From Pseudodesulfovibrio tunisiensis (GTDB taxonomy: Bacteria > Desulfobacterota > Desulfovibrionia > Desulfovibrionales > Desulfovibrionaceae), in NCBI RefSeq assembly GCF_022809775.1, contig NZ_CP094380.1, positions 2,455,501-2,519,500 of the forward strand: a stretch of DNA of 64,000 nt, read 5' to 3'. The position numbers and the translations under genes were made by a program. The notes below the pieces were generated by a model. It saw nothing but the letters and a program-made list of their open reading frames with translations. It did no database searches and was not told the origin of the DNA. Positions 49,688 through 56,888 of this stretch are shown here, piece by piece (within the stretch, counting starts at the first letter, position 1; every line of letters begins with the position of its first letter).

Positions 49688-51826
49688 TTATTTTTTTGCC
49701 TCAACAAAAAAATGAACTCGCCCGGGAAGGGCGAAATCCTCACCTGCCAAGATGGCACGGCAAAGGCGGCGCGGCTACGCGCCTTGAAGATATGGGGTGC
49801 ACCAGCTTGGCGGGCTGTGCCGGGCGAAGCAATTCGCCGTCAACTGCGCGCCAGCTTTTTGAGGGAAGGTTTCGCCCTTCCCGGGCGAATTACTTTTATT
49901 CCAAGGCGGATAAAAGTAATCAAAAGCCGCCTTTTGGGACCGCCTCGGCCGTGCGCGTTTCCTACTTGATCAAGGGTGGTCTGCCGTGCGTCCGCCGCAG
50001 GAACGGATGCCTTGATCAAAGGGAAACGGTGGAAAGATGGTTGGGCCGGGGGAACTTGTCACGCCTTGCGCGATGTCCCTTACCGTGACCGAATTTCGGC
50101 TCACGAGGGTTGGAACCAGTTGAAGCGACCGAAGCCGGGGCGATGCGGTTTCCGCAGGAAACGTCGCAATCGCCCGGCGAGAGGTCGCTACTGGTTCCTG
50201 CCCGAGGGAGGCGGGAGCACAGTGCGTAGAGGCTTTTTTTCGTTTATTTTTTTGCCTCAACAAAAAAATGAACTCGCCCGGGAAGGGCGAAATCCTCACC
50301 TGCCAAGATGGCAGGGCAAATACGGCGCGGCTACGCGCCTTGAAGATATGGGGTGCACCAGCTTGGCGGGCTGTGCCGGGCGAAGCAATTCGCCGTCAAC
50401 TGCGCGCCAGCTTTTTGAGGGAAGGTTTCGCCCTTCCCGGGCGAATTACTTTTATTCCAAGGCGGATAAAAGTAATCAAAAGCCGCCTTTTGGGACCGCC
50501 ACAGCCGTGCGCGTTTCCTACTTGATCAAGGCTGTTCTGCCGTGCGTCCGCCACAAAAATGGATGCCTCGATCAAAGGGAAACGGTGAAAGGTTGGTTGG
50601 GCCGAGGGAGCTTGGTAGGGGTGAGGCGACCTCTCACATCTGGTACACTGTCCCTTGCCCAGATCGAATTTCGGCTCGCGAGGGCTTGGAACCAGTCGAA
50701 GCGACCGAAGCCGGGGCGATGCGGTTTCCGAAGGAAACGTCGCAATCGCCCGGCGAAAGGGCGCTACTGGTTCCTGCCCGAGAGAGGCGGGAGCACAGTG
50801 CGTAGAGGCTTTTTTTTCGTTTATTTTTTTGCCTCAACAAAAAAATGAACTCGCCCCGGGAAGGGCGAAATCCTCACCCGCCAAGATGGCACGGCAAAGG
50901 CGGCGCGGCTACGCGCCTTGAAGAGATGGGGGTGCACCAACTTGGCGGGCTGTGCCGGGCGAAGCAATTCGCCGTCAACTGCGCGCCAGCTTTTTGAGGG
51001 AAGGTTTCGCCCTTCCCGGGCGAATTACTTTTATTCCAAGGCGGATAAAAGTAATCAAAAGCCGCCTTTTGGGACCGCCCCAGCCGTGCGCGTTTCCTAC
51101 TTGATCAAGGCTGGTCTGCCGTGCGTTTGCCGCAGGAACGGATGCCTTGATCAAAGGGAAACGGTGGAAGGTTGGTTGGGCCGAGGGAGCTTGGTAGGGG
51201 TGAGGCGACCTCTCACGCCCGGAACAATATTCCTTACTTAGACCGAATTTCGGCTCACGAGGGTTGGAACCAGTTGAAGCGACCGAAGCCGGGGCGATGC
51301 GGTTTCCGCAGGAAACGTCGCAATCGCCCGGCGAGAGGTCGCTACTGGTTCCTGCCCGAGGGAGGCGGGAGCACAGTGCGTAGAGGCTTTTTTTTCGTTT
51401 ATTTTTTTGCCTCAACAAAAAAATGAACTCGCCCGGGAAGGGCGAAATCCTCACCTGCCAAGATGGCACGGCAAAGGCGGCGCGGCTACGCGCCTTGAAG
51501 AGATGGGGGTGCACCAGCTCGGTCCCCCGTGCCGGGCGAAGCAATTCGCCGTATGCGCTTTACCATCTTGTTTGGTGGGGATTTCGCCCTTCCCGGGCGA
51601 ATTACTTTTATTCCAAGGCGGATAAAAGTAATCAAAAGCCGCCTTTTGGGACCGCCCCGGCCGTGCGCGTTTCCTACTTGATCAAGGCTGTTCTGCCGTG
51701 CGTCCGCCACAAAAATGGATGCCTCGATCAAAGGGAAACGGTGAAAGGTTGGTTGGGCCGAGGGAGCTCATCACACCATGTCAAACATTCCTTACCCAAA
51801 CCGGATTTCGGCTTGCGAGGGCTCAA

Positions 51827-51863
51827 AAAAAATCGCCCCGGTATGGGGATATACCGGGGCGAT
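51827..51863 (-). terminator. Terminator of the NSS transporter operon
   Basis: ATCGCCCCGGTAT-atcccc-ATACCGGGGCGAT (13-bp perfect stem) followed on the minus strand by TTTTTTTT. It lies 30 bp past the small-subunit stop and forms the boundary with the repeat array. Confidence 0.92.
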
Positions 51864-51892
51864 CTGTTGCACAGCGTTATGTTGTCGCGAAT

Positions 51893-51997
51893 CTAGTCTT
51901 CAGGCGAGCCTTTCAGGGCCCTGCGGATGCAGAGGCTGGCTCCGCCCCAGGTCAGGGTCAGGCCGAAGGCCATCATCAGGATGGATTCAATGCTCAT
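51893..51997 (-). CDS. MetS-like NSS transporter small subunit
   Basis: A 34-residue protein: one membrane helix (ESILMMAFGLTLTWGGASLCI, about residues 3-23) and a short basic and acidic tail (RRALKGSPED). Such tiny proteins accompany MetP-type sodium:neurotransmitter-symporter-family transporters and are needed for activity in the Corynebacterium methionine/alanine system. The ATG at 51997 has AAGGAAG upstream and lies 2 bp from the transporter stop. Confidence 0.85.
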   Translation of the reverse strand: MSIESILMMAFGLTLTWGGASLCIRRALKGSPED

Positions 51998-51999
51998 GA

Positions 52000-53505
52000 C
52001 TACTTCCTTTTGGTGAATTCGTCGTTGACCAGAGCGTACGTGTGCACGCCCTTTTCGAACTGCAGCCCCACGCCCAGAATGACCATGCCGAACAGCACGA
52101 GCCATCCGCATACGCCAAGGGCCAGCGTGGAATAATCACCGTAGTTGTTGCTCAGGTCGCCGATCAGGTTGGACAGGGTGATGTACCCCAGCACGATGGG
52201 AGTCACGATGCGCAGCGCCACCTTCCAGATGTCGCCCACATTGAATTCCGACGTGGCATTGATGTGCTTGCGCAGCACTTCGAGGTTGCAGAACCAGCCA
52301 ACCAGAATGATTTCGATCAGGCAGCAGCCGATGATGCCGAAGTTGTTGACGAAGTGGTCAACGATATCCAGCAGGAACAGGCCGCCGTTCATGGTGTACA
52401 TGACGGAGGCGAGGAAACCCAGACCGCAGACCAGCGCGGCAGCCGCAGTACGGCTCCAGCCGAACTTGCCGATGATGGCGGACACGACCGCTTCCACGAT
52501 GGAGATCATGGAGGACAGGCCGGCCAGCACCAGACACAGGAAGAACAGCGGGCCCAGCACATAGGGCATGGGCAGCAGGTTGATGGCCGCAGGCAGGGTG
52601 ATGAAGGCCAGACCAACGCCGGAGCTCACGACCTGATCGATGGCAACGCCCTGCTGGGCAGCCATGTAGCCGAGAACGCCGAAGATCATCAGCCCCGCGA
52701 GCATGGAAAAGCCGCAGTTGATGAACACGGTCATGCAGGCGTTGTTGTTGATGTCCGACTTCTTGGGCAGATAGCTGGAATAGGACAGCATGATGGCGAA
52801 GCCGATGGACAGGGTGTAGAAAATCTGTCCGTAGGCATCGGCCCAGACCTTGTAGTTGGTCAGGGCGGAGAAATCCGGCTTGTACAGCCAGTTGAAGCCG
52901 TCCGTGGCACCGGGCAGAAATGCGATGCGGGCGATGAACACCAGCACCAGCAGGAACAGCACGGGCATGAATATCTTGTTCAGCTTCTCGATGCCCTTGC
53001 GCACGCCGCGGAAAATGGCCAGAGCCACCACGGCCCAGGCTGCGGTGTTGGCAAAGAAGATCGGCCACACGATCGAGCCGAGCTTGATCGGGCTGCCGCC
53101 GAGCTGAAGATATTCTCCGAAAAAGAACGACTTGGTGTCCGGTCCCCATGCCTGGGTAAAGGACATCACGAAATAGGAAATGGACCAGCCGACAACCGTC
53201 ACGTAATACGTGGCGATGGCAAAAGCCACCAGGACCTGCGTCCAACCAAGCCATTCCCAGCGGCGATTGAGCGAAGCGAAAATCTTGGGCGCGGCGCCGC
53301 GATACCGGTGCCCAAGGCCGAATTCCATGATCATGAACGGAATGCCGGCGGTCAGCATGGCGAAAATGTACGGAATGAGAAAGGCTCCCCCACCATTCTC
53401 ATACGCCATGTACGGAAACCGCCAAATGTTGCCCAGACCGATGGCAGAACCGACGGCCGCCAGGATGAACCCGGTCCGGGACCCCCACGTCTCACGTTGA
53501 CTCAT
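52000..53505 (-). CDS. Sodium-dependent NSS-family (SNF) transporter
   Basis: Sodium-coupled amino-acid importer of 501 residues with about 12 membrane helices. The N-terminal WGSRTGFILAAVGSAIGLGNIWRFPYMAYENGGGAFLIPY is the NSS/LeuT signature that forms the Na+ and substrate sites in TM1. The middle LSIGFAIMLSYSSYLP matches TM6. The ATG at 53505 has AAGGAG upstream. With its small subunit it looks like a MetPS-type methionine/alanine-class carrier, but the substrate is inferred only from that pairing. The 378-bp gap upstream holds promoter and operator sequence for it and for the divergent repressor. Confidence 0.93.
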   Translation of the reverse strand: MSQRETWGSRTGFILAAVGSAIGLGNIWRFPYMAYENGGGAFLIPYIFAMLTAGIPFMIMEFGLGHRYRGAAPKIFASLNRRWEWLGWTQVLVAFAIATYYVTVVGWSISYFVMSFTQAWGPDTKSFFFGEYLQLGGSPIKLGSIVWPIFFANTAAWAVVALAIFRGVRKGIEKLNKIFMPVLFLLVLVFIARIAFLPGATDGFNWLYKPDFSALTNYKVWADAYGQIFYTLSIGFAIMLSYSSYLPKKSDINNNACMTVFINCGFSMLAGLMIFGVLGYMAAQQGVAIDQVVSSGVGLAFITLPAAINLLPMPYVLGPLFFLCLVLAGLSSMISIVEAVVSAIIGKFGWSRTAAAALVCGLGFLASVMYTMNGGLFLLDIVDHFVNNFGIIGCCLIEIILVGWFCNLEVLRKHINATSEFNVGDIWKVALRIVTPIVLGYITLSNLIGDLSNNYGDYSTLALGVCGWLVLFGMVILGVGLQFEKGVHTYALVNDEFTKRK

Positions 53506-53832
53506 ATCAACCAACTCCTTGTAATACATCTCGATTCCTTTCGGAACCGTTCCAACGGGTGATAAAACAACCTGCGCGCGACGGGTAGGACACGCACAGG
53601 CAAGGCGTTTGACATAGGAAACTCTGTGGGCAAAGTCCAGTCCCATACTTGCAAAGGCGAAAATTTATTTGTCCGTTTTTGAATTTTTGTTGGTTCCTGC
53701 CGTACTTTTACGCATTTTATTTTGCTGAAAACCCATAAAAAAATGGTTTCATGGTCCGATTCCAGTGGGCGCTCGGCCGGATTCCGCTTCCGGGCTTGCC
53801 CGCCAAGGCCCAAGCCCGTATGATGCATTGTG

Positions 53833-53842
53833 TACCCGGGTA
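53833..53842. promoter_or_regulatory. Possible CsoR/CstR-type operator
   Basis: Perfect palindrome TACCCGGGTA, 41 bp ahead of the repressor ATG. CsoR-family operators typically consist of C/G tracts flanked by TA at both ends. Likely autoregulatory; the gene assignment is stronger than the site. Confidence 0.45.
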
Positions 53843-53883
53843 TGGTATCGACTCGTCGATCGGCCCGCCAAAAGGAGACCGCA

Positions 53884-54174
53884 ATGCAGGACACCACACC
53901 GGAACAGGAAGCGATCACCAAGAACGTGCTGGCGCGCATGCGGCGCATCGAGGGACAGGTGCGCGGCATTCAGCGCATGATCGAGGAAGGCAAGGAGTGC
54001 GAAGACGTGCTCATTCAGGTCCGGGCCGTGCGGTCCGCATTGCAATCCTCGGCCAAGCTCATGCTCAAGCGCTATCTGCTGCGCTGCCACGCGGAATGCG
54101 CGGAAAATCCGGACGGGCAGCGGGAATCCATGGAAAAGGCCGTCAAGGTCGTCACCAACTTCATCGACGGCTGA
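53884..54174 (+). CDS. CsoR/CstR-family metal- or persulfide-sensing repressor
   Basis: All-helical DNA-binding repressor of 96 residues with the family core RRIEGQVRGIQRMIEEGKECEDVLIQVRAVRSAL. Cys39 and Cys68 are 29 residues apart, the spacing of the sensor cysteines in CsoR and CstR. The copper-binding His of CsoR (25 residues after the first Cys) is Tyr64 here. That combination is nearer to persulfide-sensing CstR than to copper-sensing CsoR. An extra HAEC follows (His69, Cys72). The ATG at 53884 has AAAGGAG upstream. No transporter or sulfurtransferase target is adjacent on the plus strand. Confidence 0.88.
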   Translation: MQDTTPEQEAITKNVLARMRRIEGQVRGIQRMIEEGKECEDVLIQVRAVRSALQSSAKLMLKRYLLRCHAECAENPDGQRESMEKAVKVVTNFIDG

Positions 54175-54197
54175 CCAGCGGGGCGGAGACGGCCCGA

Positions 54198-54288
54198 TTG
54201 CTGCGTTGCTGTGCCTGCGGCAACGCCTCGCGTATCAGGGGACGCGTCGGCCCTGCCTCGGGCTTGCGCCTTGCGCCCGAACCACCTT
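54198..54288 (-). repeat. Diverged single copy of the 118-bp repeat family
   Basis: Read on the plus strand, the order CTGCG..GTTGCTG, CTCGCGTAT..ACGCGTCG, CCTGCC, TGCGCCTTGC, GAACCA follows the reverse complement of the 24783-25262 units, with loss of many intervening bases. This points to a dispersed family of which the tandem array is a local expansion. Confidence 0.55.
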
Positions 54289-54339
54289 TCCACACCTCCG
54301 ATGGGCGGCCCGGATTCAGGCCTTTCGGAGAATGGGGGC

Positions 54340-54450
54340 TTTGGTGACCAGACCATTTTTCATGGAAAGCTCCGGGCTCTCCTGTTCGTTTTGCCGCTAT
54401 CCGCCTGAAAGGCGTGAGGGAGTTTGCATGGCGGCGCAGTGGGTTGCCAA
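54340..54450 (+). repeat. Degenerate half of the multi-hairpin element
   Basis: GGTGACCAGA, GGGCTCTCC, GTTTTGCCGCTATCCGCCTG, GTGAGGGAGTTT and TGGCGGCG occur in the same order and spacing as in the left half of the five full copies. The central palindrome and right terminal repeat are missing. The remaining gap to era (54451-54655) shows no clear feature. Confidence 0.5.
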
Positions 54451-54655
54451 AGCGCAAAGTCGGATTTGTCTGGCAGGATTCGGGGCAAGCCGGAAAAAGG
54501 TGAAAAATTTTATTCGACAGATTATCGTTGAGTTCCCGGCCCAAGACCTGTAAGGCGGGGGTGTCCCGGACCGGGACGTCAATCGAAACATCATCCATGG
54601 CAATGAACCGGACACGAACCGAGTGTGGACCGAAGCATTGCGGAGGCAGAAAACT

Positions 54656-55564
54656 ATGCATAAATTCGGCATGGTGGCCCTGATCGGGCCGCCCAATGCG
54701 GGCAAGTCCACTCTCATGAACCAGTATCTGGGCCAGAAGATTGCCATTGTCTCGCCCCGGCCCCAGACCACGCGCAACCGCATCAGCGGCATCCTGACCA
54801 CGGATGACGCTCAGGTCGTGTTTCTGGACACCCCGGGCATTCACCGGCTTCGCGGCCGCATGAACCGGTTCCTGCTGGAATCGGCATGGAACGCCATGGC
54901 CACCGCAGACATGGTCGTGGTCATGCTGGACGGCGCACTCTACGCGTCCAAGCCCCATCTGCTGGAAAAGGAGATCGCACCGCTGGTCAAACCCGTGGAT
55001 CAGGCCGGACGGCCCGTGATCGTGGCCATCAACAAGGCGGATCGACTCAAGGAAAAGGCCCAGCTCCTGCCCGTGCTGGAACGCGCGGCAGAACTCTGGC
55101 CCGGAGCCGAAATCTTCCCCATCTCCGCGCTCAAGGGCAAAGGGACCGACGCGCTTCTGTCCAAGATCATGGAACATGTGCCCGACGGGCCGCCCATGTA
55201 CCCGGAAGACCAGATTTCCACGGTGCCGCTCCGTTTCATGGCCTCGGAGATCATCCGCGAAAAGCTTTTCTATCATCTGCGTCAGGAGCTTCCGTATTCC
55301 ACGGCCGTGGAAATCGAAGCATGGGAAGAGCAGCCCGAAGAGGATCGCACCATCATCAATGCCGTGATCTACACGTCCCAGAAGAATCACAAGGGCATGA
55401 TCATCGGCAAGCAGGGCGAAACCCTCAAGTCCGTCGGCACCCAGGCCAGAAAGGAAATCGCCGAACTGCTCGGCACGCGCGTGCACCTCGAACTCTGGGT
55501 CAAGGTCCGCTCCGGCTGGACCGAAGATCCCGGCTTTCTGCGCGCCCTCGGCCTCGGAGACTAG
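54656..55564 (+). CDS. era: GTPase Era
   Basis: Essential GTPase that binds 16S rRNA and assists 30S assembly. The 302-residue product has G1 [10 protein letters not shown]3 DTPGIH, G4 NKADRLK and G5 SALKGKGTD, then a C-terminal KH RNA-binding domain with [38 protein letters not shown]. The ATG at 54656 has GGAGG nine bases upstream. It is a single-gene unit ending 4 bp before copy 4 of the repeat. Confidence 0.97.
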   Translation: MHKFGMVALIGPPNAGKSTLMNQYLGQKIAIVSPRPQTTRNRISGILTTDDAQVVFLDTPGIHRLRGRMNRFLLESAWNAMATADMVVVMLDGALYASKPHLLEKEIAPLVKPVDQAGRPVIVAINKADRLKEKAQLLPVLERAAELWPGAEIFPISALKGKGTDALLSKIMEHVPDGPPMYPEDQISTVPLRFMASEIIREKLFYHLRQELPYSTAVEIEAWEEQPEEDRTIINAVIYTSQKNHKGMIIGKQGETLKSVGTQARKEIAELLGTRVHLELWVKVRSGWTEDPGFLRALGLGD

Positions 55565-55568
55565 AAGA

Positions 55569-55935
55569 GGCCTTCGGCGACCCTCCCGGGGGGCCGGGCT
55601 CTGCCCGGACCCGCCAAGGAGCAAGGCCCCTTGGATCCCCATTCTGTCTTGAGAATTGAAAAAGGCCGGATACATGCCCTGTCGGGACATGCATCCGGCC
55701 TTTTTCAATTCTCAAGACGGGGTGGCTGGCTTCAAAAGAGAAACTTGCTTTTCTTTCTTTACCCATTTCCCCTGAGTCCTTTTTTTTCGATAGCGCAATC
55801 GTCCGCTTTTCCGCAGCTCCCTACGCCGCCATACGAACCGGACAAGTTCCCTTATCCCTCGCAGGCGGCGTAGAACCAAAAAGCTTTGAAGAGCCCCGAG
55901 AAACTTTCACGAAAGTTTCTCGGGTCGCCGAAGGC
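55569..55935 (-). repeat. Multi-hairpin intergenic element, copy 4 (inverted)
   Basis: Same family in opposite orientation, between convergent era and the peroxiredoxin gene. Terminal repeats are 13/13 with one outer-base change. The central palindrome is 55646-55718. The first hairpin of other copies (AGAGAACC/GGTTCTCT) is replaced by an unrelated but equally perfect one (CCGAGAAACTTTC/GAAAGTTTCTCGG), so structure is kept while sequence changed. Confidence 0.88.
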
Positions 55936-56033
55936 CCATCAAGACATTGCCGCCCCGACCGGGTGAGGTCGGGGCGGCGGTGTGGCGTTGCAACAGGAAG
56001 CTGGAGTGTGACGGCTTGTGTTGCGAGATATGT

Positions 56034-56672
56034 CTATTCGTCGTTCAGGGCCTCATAGACCTTGCCGACCAGTTTTTCGCCTGGGGTGAGGGTCTTTTCG
56101 CCCGGGGTCCATTTGGCCGGGCAGGCCTCGGCCGGGTGGTCGATCAGGTAGGTGTTGGCCTCCATCTTGCGGAACAGTTCGTCCGCATTGCGGCCCACGT
56201 TGTAGAAATTGACCTCCGAGGACACGAGCACGCCTTCGGGGTTGATGATGAACGTGCCGCGCAGGGCCAGCCCGGTTTCGTAGTCCCACACGTCGAAAAA
56301 GCGGGACACTGCGCCGGTCGGGTCCGCGGCCATCCTGAACTTCACATCCCCGAGCATGCGCTCGTCAGCCTTCCAGGCCATGTGCGTGAACTTGGTATCC
56401 GTGGACACGGAAACCACTTCCGCTCCCAGCTTGACCAGATCGGCATGCCGGGAGGCCAGATCCGCCAGTTCCGTGGGGCACACAAAGGTGAAATCCGCAG
56501 GATAGAAGAACAGGATCACCCATTTGCCCTGTTCGCGCAGCTCGCCCAGATCAACCTCGGCAAACGCGCCCTCGGCGGGATCAAAGGCTTCCAGCGTGAA
56601 CTCGGGCACCTTCTGCCCGACCTTGGCGAATTCCAGCATTTCCTCGTGTTCGTGATCATGTCCGCAGCTCAT
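56034..56672 (-). CDS. Typical 2-Cys peroxiredoxin (AhpC/Prx1 type)
   Basis: Thiol peroxidase reducing H2O2 and organic peroxides. The 212-residue product has the peroxidatic Cys65 in DFTFVCPTE, the active-site Arg region LRGTFIINPEG and the resolving Cys184 in EACPAKW. The N-terminus MSCGHDHEHEE is unusually rich in His and Cys and could bind metal. The reductant (AhpF or thioredoxin) is not encoded nearby. A 14-bp palindrome lies 31 bp upstream of the start. Confidence 0.93.
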   Translation of the reverse strand: MSCGHDHEHEEMLEFAKVGQKVPEFTLEAFDPAEGAFAEVDLGELREQGKWVILFFYPADFTFVCPTELADLASRHADLVKLGAEVVSVSTDTKFTHMAWKADERMLGDVKFRMAADPTGAVSRFFDVWDYETGLALRGTFIINPEGVLVSSEVNFYNVGRNADELFRKMEANTYLIDHPAEACPAKWTPGEKTLTPGEKLVGKVYEALNDE

Positions 56673-56702
56673 GTTCGTTCTCCTTATGAAACGTGTTTCG
56701 AT

Positions 56703-56716
56703 TTCCTATCTAGGAA
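56703..56716. promoter_or_regulatory. Palindrome upstream of the peroxiredoxin gene
   Basis: TTCCTA-TC-TAGGAA, perfect arms, in the promoter region of the peroxiredoxin gene. It is a possible site for a peroxide-responsive regulator. It does not match the PerR/Fur consensus well, so the binder is unknown. Confidence 0.3.
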
Positions 56717-56888
56717 TGATTGCCATTTTCAGTATTTCTAAGCACAGGGAAAGCAGTCGTCAAGTTTTTTTTGCATTTCATCGCGCTTTGAAGGCTCGGG
56801 CCTGATAGTGTATGGAGTGGAAGCCGGGACGGCCTGCGCCGCGCCCGCACCCATGGCCATGAAAAAACAAGCTGGAGAGATGAAGCAT

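Larger units (their letters stand above)
48361..51823 (+). repeat. Non-coding tandem array of ~556-578 bp structured units
   Basis: About five units. The marker ATGAACTCGCC recurs at 49712, 50268, 50845 and 51423 (periods 556, 577, 578). A further unit lies at 48361-48978, split from the rest by an insertion sequence, and the last unit stops at about 51823. Each unit has strong inverted repeats: ATTACTTTTAT/ATAAAAGTAAT, TTGATCAAGGC/GCCTTGATCAA (in some units), GGGCGAT/ATCGCCC, GTTTCC/GGAAAC, and GGAACCAGT..AGCGACC with GGTCGCTACTGGTTCC. It ends in a T-rich block. Short frames cross the units in every phase with no coding constraint. A 35-55 bp segment near the middle differs between units. 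Confidence 0.88.

Noticed and set aside
48514..51625. Small open frames recurring in each array unit
   Set aside because: They occur in several phases, differ in frame between units because periods are not multiples of three, and are broken by indels. No conserved protein is kept.
48361..51823. CRISPR array
   Set aside because: Units are over 550 bp with long internal hairpins, and the variable segment is a small part. No cas genes; nothing resembles 24-40 bp direct repeats with regular spacers.
54206..54553. A 115-codon frame between the CsoR-type gene and era
   Set aside because: It covers two degenerate repeats, has no ribosome-binding site and no recognisable domain.
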